Of a DNA stretch of 64,000 nt, positions 26,901-45,219 are shown in pieces (position 1 is the first letter of the stretch; the number at the start of each line of letters is the position of its first letter). The DNA is from Apricaphanius iberus (taxonomy: Eukaryota; Chordata; Actinopteri; Cyprinodontiformes; Aphaniidae): NCBI GenBank assembly GCA_028564705.1, contig JAPXFQ010002671.1, forward strand, positions 930,001 to 994,000, given 5' to 3'. A model generated the notes under the pieces. It searched no databases. It saw nothing but the letters and a program-made list of their open reading frames with translations, and was not told where the DNA came from. A program made the translations under genes and the position numbers.

Positions 26901-29900
26901 TAACTGAGTAATTTAATGCATTACTTACAAAATATACAGCAATATATTACTAGTTACAATTTCAGTAACTCAAGTTACAAATGCGTTTTAAATTGTTTTT
27001 CTGGCCAACTAATGCAACAGACCAAACCAAGTTGGATACGTTAAAACAAGATCCGCCATCCACTTCCTGTTGCTCAACACTGAAACATCAGAGAATCAGG
27101 AGGACTGAGGAAAAGATCGAGTGTACATTTAAACAGCGGTATTATTCACAGTCTGATCTTTGTCAACCATCTTTGTGATGAGCACTTTTTTTGATTAGAT
27201 TTAACAAACATTACCAATGGAATAGAAGACATGCAAAGGAACTTGAGACCTAATTTTAATAAAATAGTGTTAAAAATACAGTATTTGTGGTGTGACACTT
27301 GTGTAAAATGTACATTGATAAGTTACGGTGGTTAGAAGTCGTGTTAGATATTTAAGATATTTTGCCAAAAGTAACTTAAAGTAGTGTAACTCAGTTATAT
27401 TTTTAGGACAGTAATATGTAATGGAAACATATTACATTTTTGACATTGTAACTAGTAATGTAAAATATACTACAATTTCTTTGTAACTTGCCCAACACTG
27501 CATTTTATTATATATTTTAATTCAAATATATTTTTAAGGAAATGTTGTACTTTCATTTTGCCCCCCTCTAAAAGCCCTGCAGATGCATTTTTTATGTAGC
27601 TTTTTACAAAATGTACCATATTCAAACTTTAATGTAGGTGGCAGTATGAAACATCCGTCCTTGTCCTTTTAGATAGATGGATCTTCTCTAAAGGCCTCAA
27701 TAAAAACATGAGAAATGTTTATATCTAAAATATATATTTTTTAATGCATACATCAGCCCCCTAGTCCAAAGTCTCGAAGAATATATAATTTCAACATGAA
27801 CAAAAGTGCAGTAATCCTGTAAATTAATGGGAACTATGGGATTAAAACTCCTAGCTCCAGCCTAATCCGACAAATGTGGCGAGCGTGCCACCGTCAGCTC
27901 TTTCTAAGAGCTCAGGGATTGGACGTAAGATCTCCTTCTCAGCGTGCCGCAGCCCTGATTGTTCTCTCTCCAGAGGCAGCAGCAGACATTTCCAGAGCAG
28001 AGTGTAAACAGGAGCAGAAGGGGCCACGTAAACAGGCAGCCTAACAGAGGCGGTTTGTGTTGCTGTTTATCTGTCCGGCTGCTTCCTCTCGTCGGGCGGT
28101 CATTTTCAGCTTGGCGACACAGCTAATGTAATCAGCCAATTAGAGGGCAGATAGAGGGGCTGTTCACTTCCTCCCTCTTGCTCTGCCGACATCGCTCTCC
28201 GTCTTCATCAGCGAAGTAATAAATGCTTTCGATTGCACTCAGTTAATGAGCACTCCTCTTCTTGTTCCTGTTTCTTTTTTTTGCAAGATATTAACCACGT
28301 TTGGCTTACTTTTAGACCAATAAAACGCCACTTTTGCAACCTTTCTTTGTGCCTGTTTTCACAGCTGAGGTGTACATCGGCATGTCGAAACCAGTCGAGG
28401 CCACAGCTTGCACACAGGAGGCAGCAAACCTCTTCCCAACCTCCCACAATGTGCTGTACATGAGGGGGCAGATAGCCGAGCTGAGGGGCAACATAGATGA
28501 AGCCAAAAGATGGTATGAAGAAGCACTGTCCATCAACCCGACTCATGTCAAAACCATGCAGAGACTGGTAAGATGCTAACACACCCTGCTATGATGGTTT
28601 TTTTAGATTTTGTCTTTTTAGATTTTGGTCCTGTAAGTCAGATTGATCCTGACTTGTAGTCCTAAGTTTTTCTTTGGATATGATCCGATTTTTGCTCACC
28701 AAAGCAACACATATTCACTTACCGGTTTGGTTTATAACCTGGAGCAAATCCATTCGCATCAGTCCTGATTACTGAGCTTCACTGTCTCAATAGGAAACCC
28801 ATGGCTGTTTATTTGTTATTGATGCATGCAACGCTCAGCCTAAATGTTTCCAACATAGATCCTGTGTTTGCGTGATTGCCAAACAAGTCTAAACTAAGCA
28901 GAACAAATTCCTGAAGAAATTACCTCAGGGTTGATCAGACTTCCCGTCCCTCACTGCTTTCCGAAACTTCCGGAATAAGACCTTTTTCTTCTATTTGGTG
29001 TATCAGCGACACATCTATGCAAATTCTGTTTTAGATGGGAGGAACAAAGCTATCTTATTTTGAAACGCTACAGCAGATTTCTGTTGTATTTCACTTTTTT
29101 ATTTCTGAATAAATGGCTGTAGATTTTTTAATTTTGTTTGGTTGTGTTAAGATGCAAAACTCTAAAGGAAAGAAACAAAATATATAAATACTTCAGGAGG
29201 TAAAAGTAGAATATTAATGAGCAATACCTTGTTTTTTCCTCATGTATGCAGAGATTCTTTTATATCCTGTGAGGGCCTGGCACTCTGAGCCTACAGTCCT
29301 GGTAAAAAAGAAAGAACAACCTCGGGCATAGCAGGGTTCTCAAATAATGTTAAGTCTAACCTCAGGACTACAACAGATTTTCATTATTTGATTAAAAAGA
29401 TGGAGCCAAAATGAAAAGGCTGTGAGTGAAAAACTAAGCACACCCCATTAATCAGCAGCTTTAAGACCTTCAGCGGCAAATAACTCTCAACCCAGTTTTC
29501 TTTAAACGTAAATAAGAGCCCAGATCATCATCCCTCCACCACCTTGCCTGACATTTTTTGGTTTTTGGTATTTGGTTTCCGCTGTGCATTATGGCCGCCT
29601 ACAGTCTGAAATGTCCAAACGGACGTCATTGCAGAAGTCTGATTTTTCAATTATTAAAAAATACTACTTCTAAATATTTTTTTAAAGAGAGAAAACTGTT
29701 TTTTCTGAAATTTCCAAAGAATTCATACTTTAGTCTTTTACTAGCAATGAACGTGAACTTTTAAAACAAGCCTGCTGTCTCTGAAATAGAGCTTTTATAC
29801 ATCTTAGAATACATAGAATCCATTCTTACATTCAGCATCACCGCCTGGTATGGATCACTTAATTTGATTAATTGTAATATGCTCAATAAAATAATTCGAA

Positions 29901-31162
29901 TAAGTGGTAAAATCATTGGCCAGGAGCCGCAGCCACTTACCACTATTTACAATAACAGAGTCTTGAAAAAAACTCCTCACATCCACGATATCATCACTGT
30001 AACTTACTTCCATCAGGTTGCAGGGCTCTTTTTTTAAGAACAAAAGGAGCTTCCTCCCCTCTTCAATTCACCTGCTAAAGCCTAGGTAACAGCCAAAGAA
30101 TGGACTCGGCTTACTGAGCTATTTTAACATTTTAAATTTCAAATACAATTTGATGTATCTTTTATTTATTTATGTATTTTTTTACTTTTAATGTTTACTC
30201 TTGAATGGGCGATATGTGTATTGTGGGAGTTTGTTGTTTGTGTGGGGCTCGTGCCGATATGACACAGTATTCTGCGACTGAAGTTCCTAACGGATAAATA
30301 AAGCGATTTTATGAATTGATTGATAAACTACAGATAAATTAACTTCTCCTGGAACAGTGGACGGCCATCATAAATCTTTTTCTTTTTAATCCATCATTCT
30401 GTGAAATAATTGATTCCAAATAGTTTGGAAACTGCACTATAGCTATTGCTAAACATAAATACGTTGGTACGCTCCAGAGCAGCAAACTGAGAAAGCCTCA
30501 GCACTTATAGATGTGTTCATGTATTAGGATTAATTATTAAAGTGCATTAAATTTGCAACACCTTACCAACTACTGTCCCATTAAGTCCTAAGGAAGCAAG
30601 AACTTTTTTCACACTTCAGACCAGATTTGGATCATTTAGAACTTGGTAAACGTTCTTACTGTGTTCTGAATTGTAAAACTGTATTTGTTTAAAATAACTG
30701 AAACTCAAAAACACTTTAAATAAGAAATAATGGTGTAAAATATAAACGGGCATCTTGAACTAAATCCTGTTGTTTGTGGGTCTCCTTAGGGTCTGATTCT
30801 GCATCAGCTGCAGCGCTACAGTCTGTCTGAGAAAGTCCTGAGGGATGCCGTGCAGGTCAACAGGTAGACTTTTTATTTTTATCACTTTTTGGAAACAGAT
30901 GAGGACATCTACATTATTTTCTTTTTGTTTGGGGATTTTTTTTTCCCTTTCAGGTGCTGTTTTTTTTCTCATCCTTTCAATCAGTCAGAATAAATGCATC
31001 TTTCATTTCTTCAGCACGGCTCATGACGTGTGGAACAGCCTGGGCGAGGTGCTGCAGGCTCAGGGGAACGCCGCTGCCGCCACAGAGTGTTTCCTCACCG
31101 CCTTGGAGCTGGAGGCCAGCAGCCCCATCCTGCCGTTCACCATCATTCCCCGAGCTCTATGA
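8909..31162 (+). CDS. ttc7b: Tetratricopeptide repeat protein 7B, complete
   Basis: Twenty-one coding exons join without phase error into 2562 nt (853 aa; human about 843): 8909-9029, 10622-10776, 10864-10939, 13233-13325, 13559-13716, 14054-14175, 15538-15616, 15814-15989, 16083-16146, 16233-16370, 16472-16660, 16750-16867, 19853-19910, 20083-20155, 20293-20453, 20535-20651, 20760-20857, 26108-26248, 28365-28567, 30790-30863, 31015-31162 (TGA 31160-31162). The start is [20 protein letters not shown]. Helical TPR units are visible at about residues 404-441 ([20 protein letters not shown]), 541-594 ([18 protein letters not shown]) and 713-780 ([20 protein letters not shown]). The end is [10 protein letters not shown]. 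Family knowledge: TTC7 proteins scaffold PI4KA with EFR3 and FAM126/hyccin at the plasma membrane for PI4P synthesis. TTC7B rather than TTC7A is favoured by close residue match and by calm1/nrde2 as neighbours. The largest intron (20858-26107) holds a possible extra exon. Confidence 0.97.
9030..10621. other. ttc7b intron 1, nothing recognised
   Basis: This 1.6-kb A+T-rich intron has a donor after a split Asp codon (aacg|gtagga) and an acceptor at 10620-10621. I see no clear transposon ends, RNA gene or conserved-looking exon in it. Confidence 0.5.
11265..11750 (+). mobile_element. L2-like LINE 3' fragment, decayed
   Basis: In ttc7b intron 3 the + strand reads [14 protein letters not shown], equivalent to the '[13 protein letters not shown]' block near the C-terminus of L2/CR1-like reverse transcriptases. 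Frames then decay. The 3' part contains CCCTGTAAAGCACTTTGTGTTGCC, the usual tail of this family. It is the same domain as the minus-strand fragment at 18965-19365. Confidence 0.6.
12000..12293 (+). repeat. Dispersed teleost repeat ('CATCCATCC...GGGAGAACAT' type)
   Basis: It starts with CATCCATCCATCC and has CAGCTTATCCTTGCAGG, TGTCTTTTGACTGTGGGAGGA and AGGGAGAACAT in the order seen in a very abundant fish repeat. It is interrupted at 12294 by a hAT-type element and appears to resume after 13083 (CAGTGCTACAATCC). The family name is not certain. Confidence 0.55.
12294..13083. mobile_element. hAT-type non-autonomous element (790 bp)
   Basis: The ends are TAGAGCTG at 12294 and CAGCTCTA ending at 13083, followed inward by G+C-rich GGGCCCGACCCGAGCC and the matching CGGGCCGACGGGTTCGGCC. 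Flanking octamers TGACAGTG and CCACAGTG share 6 of 8 bases, consistent with a worn 8-bp hAT target duplication. It lies inside the dispersed repeat that starts near 12000. No transposase remains. Confidence 0.65.
15260..15445 (+). repeat. LINE 3' tail
   Basis: The stretch has GGACTGCAGGTGGAAATTAGCAATCTG followed by TTGTCCCCGTTATAAATGAAATAAAT, a pattern I recognise as the 3' end of fish LINEs with a short A-rich repeat tail. The upstream part (14560-15250) in the same ttc7b intron shows no clear protein remnant. Confidence 0.45.
16930..17880. other. Part of ttc7b intron 12, mostly unassigned
   Basis: The start (about 16940-17000) has GAGCACTTATCAGG and AGTGCTTTACATGATAAAA, resembling a short fish repeat. 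The rest shows no recognised exon or complete element. Confidence 0.35.
17893..18662. mobile_element. Probable hAT-type element, worn
   Basis: The left end reads CAAGTGGTGGATCTAGA, and the right end on the other strand reads CAGGGGCAGTTCTAGAGGCG. They share the CAGGGGC..CTAGA type of inverted end, with GGGGCCAT and TGGCCACGCC next to them. AGCTGAC occurs on both flanks but in slightly different register, so ends are approximate. No coding capacity is visible. Confidence 0.4.
18965..19365 (-). mobile_element. L2-like LINE reverse-transcriptase fragment
   Basis: The minus strand reads [22 protein letters not shown], then after a frame change [22 protein letters not shown], then [22 protein letters not shown]. 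This is the C-terminal part of an L2/Rex-like LINE reverse transcriptase. A segment between [14 protein letters not shown] and [11 protein letters not shown] looks shorter than usual. It is 5'-truncated and frameshifted and lies in ttc7b intron 12, antisense to the gene. Confidence 0.8.
19545..19700 (+). mobile_element. Tc1-like transposase relic
   Basis: The + strand shows [25 protein letters not shown] and then NQSPDL. This parallels the block in Tc1 transposases that holds the second catalytic Asp, followed by QSPDLN. It is short and damaged, without visible ends. Confidence 0.5.
20985..21900. mobile_element. Non-autonomous Tc1-like element
   Basis: A left segment (GAAAAGTGTGGCATGTG at about 21037) is matched in inverse by ATGCATGCCACACTTTTTAG at about 21783. 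Between them lie sequences I recognise from a common fish Tc1-derived repeat (GGAAGGTGAACCTCC-like, CAAGTCTTTTGCAG, GTCTAGGTGGACACCCACG). The outer limits are approximate. A second member of the family lies at 25060-25440 in the same intron. Confidence 0.6.
22037..22329 (+). other. Candidate alternative exon of ttc7b (Ser/Pro-rich)
   Basis: An AG acceptor at 22035-22036, preceded by a good polypyrimidine tract (CTGTTTTTATTTCCTCTGTTTTAG), opens a frame. In the phase left by exon 17 it reads [19 protein letters not shown], continues Ser/Pro-rich with a run of ten prolines, and ends at TAG 22327-22329. It could add about 97 residues as a truncating end. It could also be a cassette, if GT at 22322 (ct|gtaatt) serves as donor. 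A caution: strongly CT-rich DNA has few stop codons by chance, and I do not recall this exon in known TTC7B isoforms. Confidence 0.3.
22330..25050. other. Part of ttc7b intron 17, nothing coding recognised
   Basis: Long pyrimidine- and A/T-rich stretches. A block at 24420-24540 carries AATTGAT-type sequence in both orientations and may be a worn transposon end. No exon matching TTC7B or another gene was found. Confidence 0.4.
25060..25440. mobile_element. Non-autonomous Tc1-like element, second copy
   Basis: It shares with the 20985-21900 element a GTTTAGGTGGAATACCATG / TCTTGGTAGGTTTGCA block and a right part, GTGACTTCTGAAAGCAACTGAATG...GGGTATCAGAGTAAAGG, typical of that fish Tc1-derived repeat. 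It is truncated and diverged. Confidence 0.5.
26840..27500. mobile_element. hAT-type non-autonomous element with perfect 8-bp duplication
   Basis: The ends are CAGTGTTGGGAGTAATGCATTAC at 26840 and GTAACTTGCCCAACACTG ending at 27500. The flanking octamers are both CATTTTAT (26832-26839 and 27501-27508). The 661-bp element is filled with GTAACT/AGTTAC motifs and has no transposase. The ends and 8-bp duplication are those of a widespread teleost hAT-like family. It lies in ttc7b intron 18. Confidence 0.85.
29285..29560. mobile_element. Tc1-like repeat fragment
   Basis: Sequence such as AAAATGAAAAGGCTGTGAGTGAAAAACTAAGCACACCC, followed by GCAAATAACTCTCAACC, matches my memory of a fish Tc1-derived repeat. 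Ends are not visible. Confidence 0.4.
29775..30325 (+). mobile_element. LINE reverse-transcriptase 3' end
   Basis: The + strand frame reads [45 protein letters not shown] and VAGLFF before a stop. This corresponds to the C-terminal 'SVLTF..T.W.GNL...RVL.KA' part of fish LINE proteins. A short 3' tail with GGATAAATAAAGCG ends in TTGATTGATA. It is 5'-truncated and lies in ttc7b intron 19, in the sense direction. Confidence 0.75.
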
Positions 31163-31999
31163 GACGTAGCGCCGCCACCGACCAGGGATCTGCTCCATAC
31201 ACACACACGCACGTAAACCGCTGTGCAGCCATTTCTCACACCTTGTATATAAAACAAATAACAGTATTTTCCTCTGCTGACTGTCTTTGTGTATGTCGGT
31301 GCTAAAAGATTAAGAGTTTCAGTGTGTACACACCTCTGTGTATGCGTGGCAACACCTTTCCTGCGTCTTGTCCGTGTGCCTTTGTTGTTGTAAATATGAG
31401 GTTCGCATTGAAAAGCCTAAGATTTTGTTTACATTTTATTTAGTCCAAAGAAACACACAGGTTTGGTCAAAATCGGTTTTATCTACGTTTGCTTTAAGAG
31501 CCAAACATCTCGCTAAAGCAAGATACTCACCTGCTGCTGTTAAACCAGAGAGGATTTCTGTTACTGTACGTTGGAGACACGATCATAAGCTCAGTCAGTC
31601 AATAAATGCCAAAAACAAGGATGAATTTACACAGATAATCGGATGTTTTTTTGTGTCATCCTTTTAGTTTACGGAACATCCTCATAGGCGGGGGGGGGGG
31701 AATTGTTGATAGAAAGGTTTTGCAGGAATCTGTTACACAATCTTTCCCCTGGGAAAAATAAAAAATAAAATCAGATTTTCTGTGTAAATGCATCCAACTT
31801 GTGTCTTCACATCCCACTACAGCCAGGTTATTTTATTTTGATTTTTTAATTATAAATACAAAGTGATTGCTGTATATTTGATTGACCCTAATGTTTTATT
31901 GTTTTAGAGTAATTTATGATTATAGAGTGAGAGGAACGGGTTTAATCAGCCAGTGACTTGTCTTTGCTGTAAATCCATGACTGAAATTGGAACGATATG

Positions 32000-32005
32000 A
32001 ATAAA
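32000..32005 (+). terminator. Probable distal polyadenylation signal of ttc7b
   Basis: AATAAA at 32000-32005 (TGAATAAAGATAG) lies about 840 bp after the ttc7b stop. Earlier AATAAA-like hexamers near 31756-31770 are alternatives. This implies a 3' UTR of roughly 0.6-0.9 kb. Confidence 0.45.
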
Positions 32006-32029
32006 GATAGCTCAGTAAACAAAGACTTC

Positions 32030-33380
32030 TGCAAAGCCGTGTGTGGTGTTCCCTCTGGGTACGACCTCGGGGCCGGCGGTGTGCGTTACTCTCTCAGGTG
32101 TGTCCTGCTTTGTTGCGGAGGATCACAGCGCTGACAGCTTTTGTCCTGGAGTGTCAGAAAGCCACAGTCCCCTGCTGCCCCGAGGTCTCTGTCTGAGTCT
32201 CAGGTATCGCGAACGGTTAATCTCTCAGGAAGGATTCACGTGACAGGGATGGCTACAGGTGCCCATAAAGACCAAATAAAACATTTTAAAACATTTTTTT
32301 CATCTTTACCATAATTGGAACCCTGGTACTGCTAATTAAATTAACCAGGAGTGTCGCCACTTCTTTAAAAAGTATGTGTGCAAACAATACAGAGAAAGAT
32401 CTCAGCAGTGACTTTAAACAAGCAACTCTCCATTAATCGGAGTGGGATTATGAGCCTGTTTCCAGAAAGAGGTTTGCATCAGTGGAATCAACACTCAACC
32501 ACTGTGAGCATGTTATTCAGACACAAGCAGTGGATGGAAATGTCCCTGAACTACTTTGTAAAAATGTGACTCCATCCATTTTTGCTTTATGAGAGTAATT
32601 TCAGAACCTGGTGAAGTAGTTTCTTCCTGATAGAATCCCAGAACTAAAAGGCGGCATATTTTCCTTTATATGACGACTGCATGACTCAGTGTTGTAATCT
32701 GTCATCTGAAGACTTCTCTGTAAGAAAATAATGTGGTACATTGGCAGCACAGCGCAGTATTGTATAAAAATACTCTTCAGACAGTTTCATAACTCGAGCT
32801 ACTGTGAGAAACACATCAAACACCTCCTACACTTATCCTGTCCGCTTCCATATCATGAAGAAATCTAGTATGTTCTTGCAGAGTCCACATAAACTACTGA
32901 TGAAGGCCTGAATCACACCAGAAATAATCTAGTCGTGTACCTGCTGTATCTCCGATTCTATAATTGCCTCTTCTTTTACTCCCACGCCTTTCTGCTGCCC
33001 ATTCTCCATCCATTTCCATGTTCCTCTGTTGCCTAGCAACAACCCACCGGCAGCCATTTGTGGCAATCGGGAGAATTTTCCACCTCATGCACACTCAGAT
33101 GCAGAACAGTTTTGGTGGTCATTAGCCATCGACAACTAACTTTAGCTTTTCCAGCTTTTGTGGGATCATCAAGGATTCTTTTAATGAGAATTTTCTCTTT
33201 CAGAGTGTTTTCCTGTCCTTATAATTGAGGCCCTTTTTAAAAATGTGTTCTGGTGGGCTCTCAGCAGGACATCACACGCAGTTAGAGGCTTTGATGAGTC
33301 ATCTCAAAGCCTCGCCGCCCCCATAGATCCACAGAGAGAAAACACACGTCAGCCCGTCTACAAATACACAGAAACACCCG
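32030..33380. other. Intergenic DNA between ttc7b and calm1
   Basis: No exon, structural RNA or clear transposon ends were recognised between the convergent 3' ends of ttc7b and calm1. Short open frames here are not supported. Confidence 0.45.
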
Positions 33381-33400
33381 TCAGCTTTAGTTCATGAGAT

Positions 33401-33406
33401 TTTATT
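33401..33406 (-). terminator. Probable polyadenylation signal of calm1
   Basis: TTTATT on the + strand is AATAAA on the minus strand, about 1.0 kb after the calm1 stop codon. A 3' UTR of about 1 kb fits vertebrate calmodulin genes. The site is inferred. Confidence 0.5.
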
Positions 33407-34427
33407 GGAAAAACAAAATGTAAAGACTAGCATTGTACATCTTGGAATGCAGATCAACTGAACCGAGCAGAACAGCTGGACTGGACCGGGCCGGGCCTCG
33501 CTGCACCCACACGCACACAGGCAAACTCACATCAAGGTAGAAATGCCGCAAAGCACCGACCCTGTCCCCCCGTTACGCTGAAAGTCACCCCCACCGTGTG
33601 GAGTCATACATGCACAGTCTGCGAGACAATCGCCTGCAGACAGAAGACTGGGATTTTACTTTACTCAGTGTCTGTAAACATCCGTACTAATACTCACACT
33701 GGTACAAGCGTTGGTGCAGATGTTGCCTCAGAAACTGTGCTTGTATGTGATCATCTGTAAATCCCACCCATCCCTCCATATTGGATAAGACAAAGACTGC
33801 CAAAAGGTCTATTTCACCCTCCAAAAAAAAAAAACAAAAAAAAACAGCTTAACACACAAAGGATAAAGTGATTAATAGACATGCCAGAAACACAAAATCT
33901 AAAATTGTTGTTTATTCCATTTTAATTTTTCTTAAAAATATCTGTCACCGACTTTATTTAGCCAAGCGAACGTCCCATTGGTTCATTCGCTCCTCCTCAT
34001 CTGACAGCCTTCTGTCAGCAAGAGCTCAACCGTAACCCATGTTAACGCTGCATGCATGAAGGGAAAGGAAAACATAACAGGACTTTATAGAAGAGAAGGC
34101 GGTCGACCCGCCCAAATCATGACATCAGGCAGATGGAACCACGAAGCAGAGGAGCAGCGGCCCAACTAGCCGGCTGCACGAGGCTGCTCATCTAACGAGC
34201 TGAGATGTGATTGGTCGGCTCAGCGCGGAGGGGACGGGGAATACAAGCCACTACATGCAGATTATTGATTATTTTTTTTAACCTTTTTTTTTTTACTCGT
34301 TTATATGGACAGATTTTCAGTATTCCAACATTCAGTTTAAATTGTCTATACAGAACAGTATGATTAAATGTAGATTTTTGCAATAAGAGGTAAGTGAAAC
34401 ATTTGACTGATTCTCTGTAAGTTCAGT

Positions 34428-43126
<8,699 letters not shown>

Positions 43127-43320
43127 GTCTGTGAGAGTTTGAGCTGCTAGCCTGCCGGCGGTTCAGGAGAGAGGAAATGGACGGGTGCCACTGAGGGTTG
43201 CTGCTGCTGGCTGAAGGCGGGGAGAGGAGGCGAATCACCGCTCTACTGCTCACTGTATTCCTCCGCTCTATGCAGGAATACAGCTTTCCTTTTGCTCAGC
43301 TCGCGGGGTGAGGTTAGGCA
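43127..43320 (-). promoter_or_regulatory. calm1 5' UTR and promoter region
   Basis: The 200 bp upstream of the lone ATG exon are G+C-rich compared with the flanks (GCTGCTAGCCTGCCGGCGG, GAAGGCGGGGAGAGG, GCTCGCGGGG). This fits a CpG-rich calmodulin promoter and 5' UTR. No single transcription start can be set. The adjacent start of intron 1 (42840-43120) is also G+C-rich. Confidence 0.4.
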
Positions 43321-43683
43321 TGAAGCCATAGCAACCGGTAACGTTTACTTAAGTAAAACAAAAATTAAAAGTGTATATTTAGAAGGATTTTTATTGCCCT
43401 GTACTTTTTACTTGAGTTTTAATGTTGGTATCGTTAAAAATTACTGAATAATCAACTCACTGAGTAACTTCAATAAATGAAGAACAAACATATTTAACCA
43501 AATGCACCAGACAAGGACACACAGCTCAAGTAAGACATAAATATAGTTTTGTTTTAAGTAGATCTGTTAATGGAAGTACATTTTCTAACACACACAAATA
43601 TCTATTTTTTCAAATTAAAAACTAAATTATTCCTGATTATTTAGAGTTGGAATCATAGAGGAATATATTCACAGTTTTATATA

Positions 43684-45215
43684 CAGTCGAAACTAAAAGT
43701 TTACATACACTATGTGGAACGCACATATCCTTTTTTTTCCTCACTGTCCAACATGAAATCGGAACAAACTTTTCCTATTCTAGGTCAATTACAAGTAATA
43801 CAATTATTTCTATTTATTAAATGTCAAAATAAAAAGGAGGATTTTTTCAGACATTTTTTAATCACTTTTTTCAAAGTCAGAAGTTTACATACATTTCATT
43901 ACTATTTGGTATTATTGCCTTTAAACTGTATGACGTGGGTAAAATGTTTTGGATATCCTTCCACAAGCTTCTCACAATAGTTTGTGGGGATTTTGGCCTA
44001 TTCCTCCTGACAGAGCTGGTATAACTGAGCCAAGTTTAAAGGTCGCCTTGCTCGTACATTTCTTTTCAGTTTTACCTATACATTTTCAATGGGATTTAGA
44101 TCTGGGCTCTGTGATGGCCACTCCAAAACATTGACTTTGTTATCCTTAAGCCACTTAGTAACCAGTTTGGCAGTATGCTTTGGATCATTGTCCATTTGAA
44201 AGACCCATTTGCGCCCAAGCTTCAACTTCCTGGCAGATGTCTTCAGATGTTGCTTCAATATTTCCACATAGTGTTCCTTCTTCAGAATACCATCTATTTT
44301 GTGAAGTGCACCAGTCCCCCCTGTTTCACAGTTGGGATGGTGTTCTGAGGCCTGCAAGCTTCGCCTTTTTTCTCCAAACATAACGATGGTCATTGTGGCC
44401 AAACAGTTCAATCTTAGTCTCATCAGACCACAGGACATGTTTCCAAAAAATAAGGTCTTTATCCTTGTGTGCATTAGCAAACTTTAGTCTGGCTTTTTGT
44501 GTTTCCTTTGGAGTAAAGGCTTCTTTCTTGCAGAGCAGCCTTTAAGCCCTCTTCTGTACAGTACTCGTTTCACTGTGGATAATGAAACACTTTTACCATC
44601 TTCAGCCAGCCTCTTCACAAGGTCTTTTGCTTTAGTCCTTGGGTTGTTCTGGACATATCGGACCAAACTGCGTTCATCTCTGGGACCCAGAATCCGTCTC
44701 CTTCCAGAGCGATGTGATGGTTGGATGGTCCCATCGTGCTTATACTTGCATATAATCGTCTGATGAACGTGGCACCTGCAGGCATCTGGAAATTCCACCC
44801 AAGGATGAACCAGACTTGTGCAAGTCCACAATTCTCTTCCTGATCCCTTGACTGATTTCTTTTGATTTCCCCATGATGATTCACAAGGAAGCAGTCTGTT
44901 TCAAAAGTGTCCTTAAATACATCCACAGGTCTCTAAATAGCTCAAATGAGGTCAATTAACCTATCAGAAGCTTCCAAAGAGATGGCATCATTATATTGGC
45001 TTTCCCAAATTGTTTAAAGGCATAGTGATCTTAGTGTATGTAAACTTCTGACTTTGAAAAAGGTGATTAAACATTTTCAGAAAAAATCATCCTCTTTTTA
45101 TTTTGACATTTAGTAAATAGAAATAATTGTATTAATTGTTTTGAATGTACATATTAACAATATAATGCTTGTGTCTGTTCATGGACAATGTATGTGAAAA
45201 TTAGCAATAGGTAAT
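43684..45215 (-). mobile_element. Tc1-like transposon of the Sleeping Beauty type, inactive
   Basis: A left end CAGTCGAAACTAAAAGTTTACATACAC follows a TA. A second copy of the AGTTTACATACA motif lies at about 43883, giving the two-repeat-per-end (IR/DR) plan of this group. The inner part is matched in inverse at about 45030-45145 (GTATGTAAACTTCTGACTTTG, TTTATTTTGACATTTAGTAAATAG). The right outer end is worn, so 45215 is approximate. It lies about 550 bp upstream of the calm1 ATG exon, in the calm1-nrde2 interval. Confidence 0.8.
43910..44874 (-). pseudogene. Tc1-like transposase, broken
   Basis: On the minus strand the ATG at 44872-44874 opens MGKSKEISQGIRKRIVDLHK, the usual start of Sleeping-Beauty-group transposases. 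The frame is then lost after about 50 codons. Later frames give [54 protein letters not shown] and [14 protein letters not shown]. The central block around VKHGGGS is deleted, and several frameshifts and stops are present. The second Asp (DNDPKHT) and the Glu (PIEN) of the DDE triad are still readable. It is not functional. Confidence 0.85.
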
Positions 45216-45219
45216 AGCA

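Noticed and set aside
8909..31162. TTC7A as the identity of the TPR gene
   Set aside because: Residues match TTC7B much better in every exon, and the neighbours calm1 and nrde2 support TTC7B.
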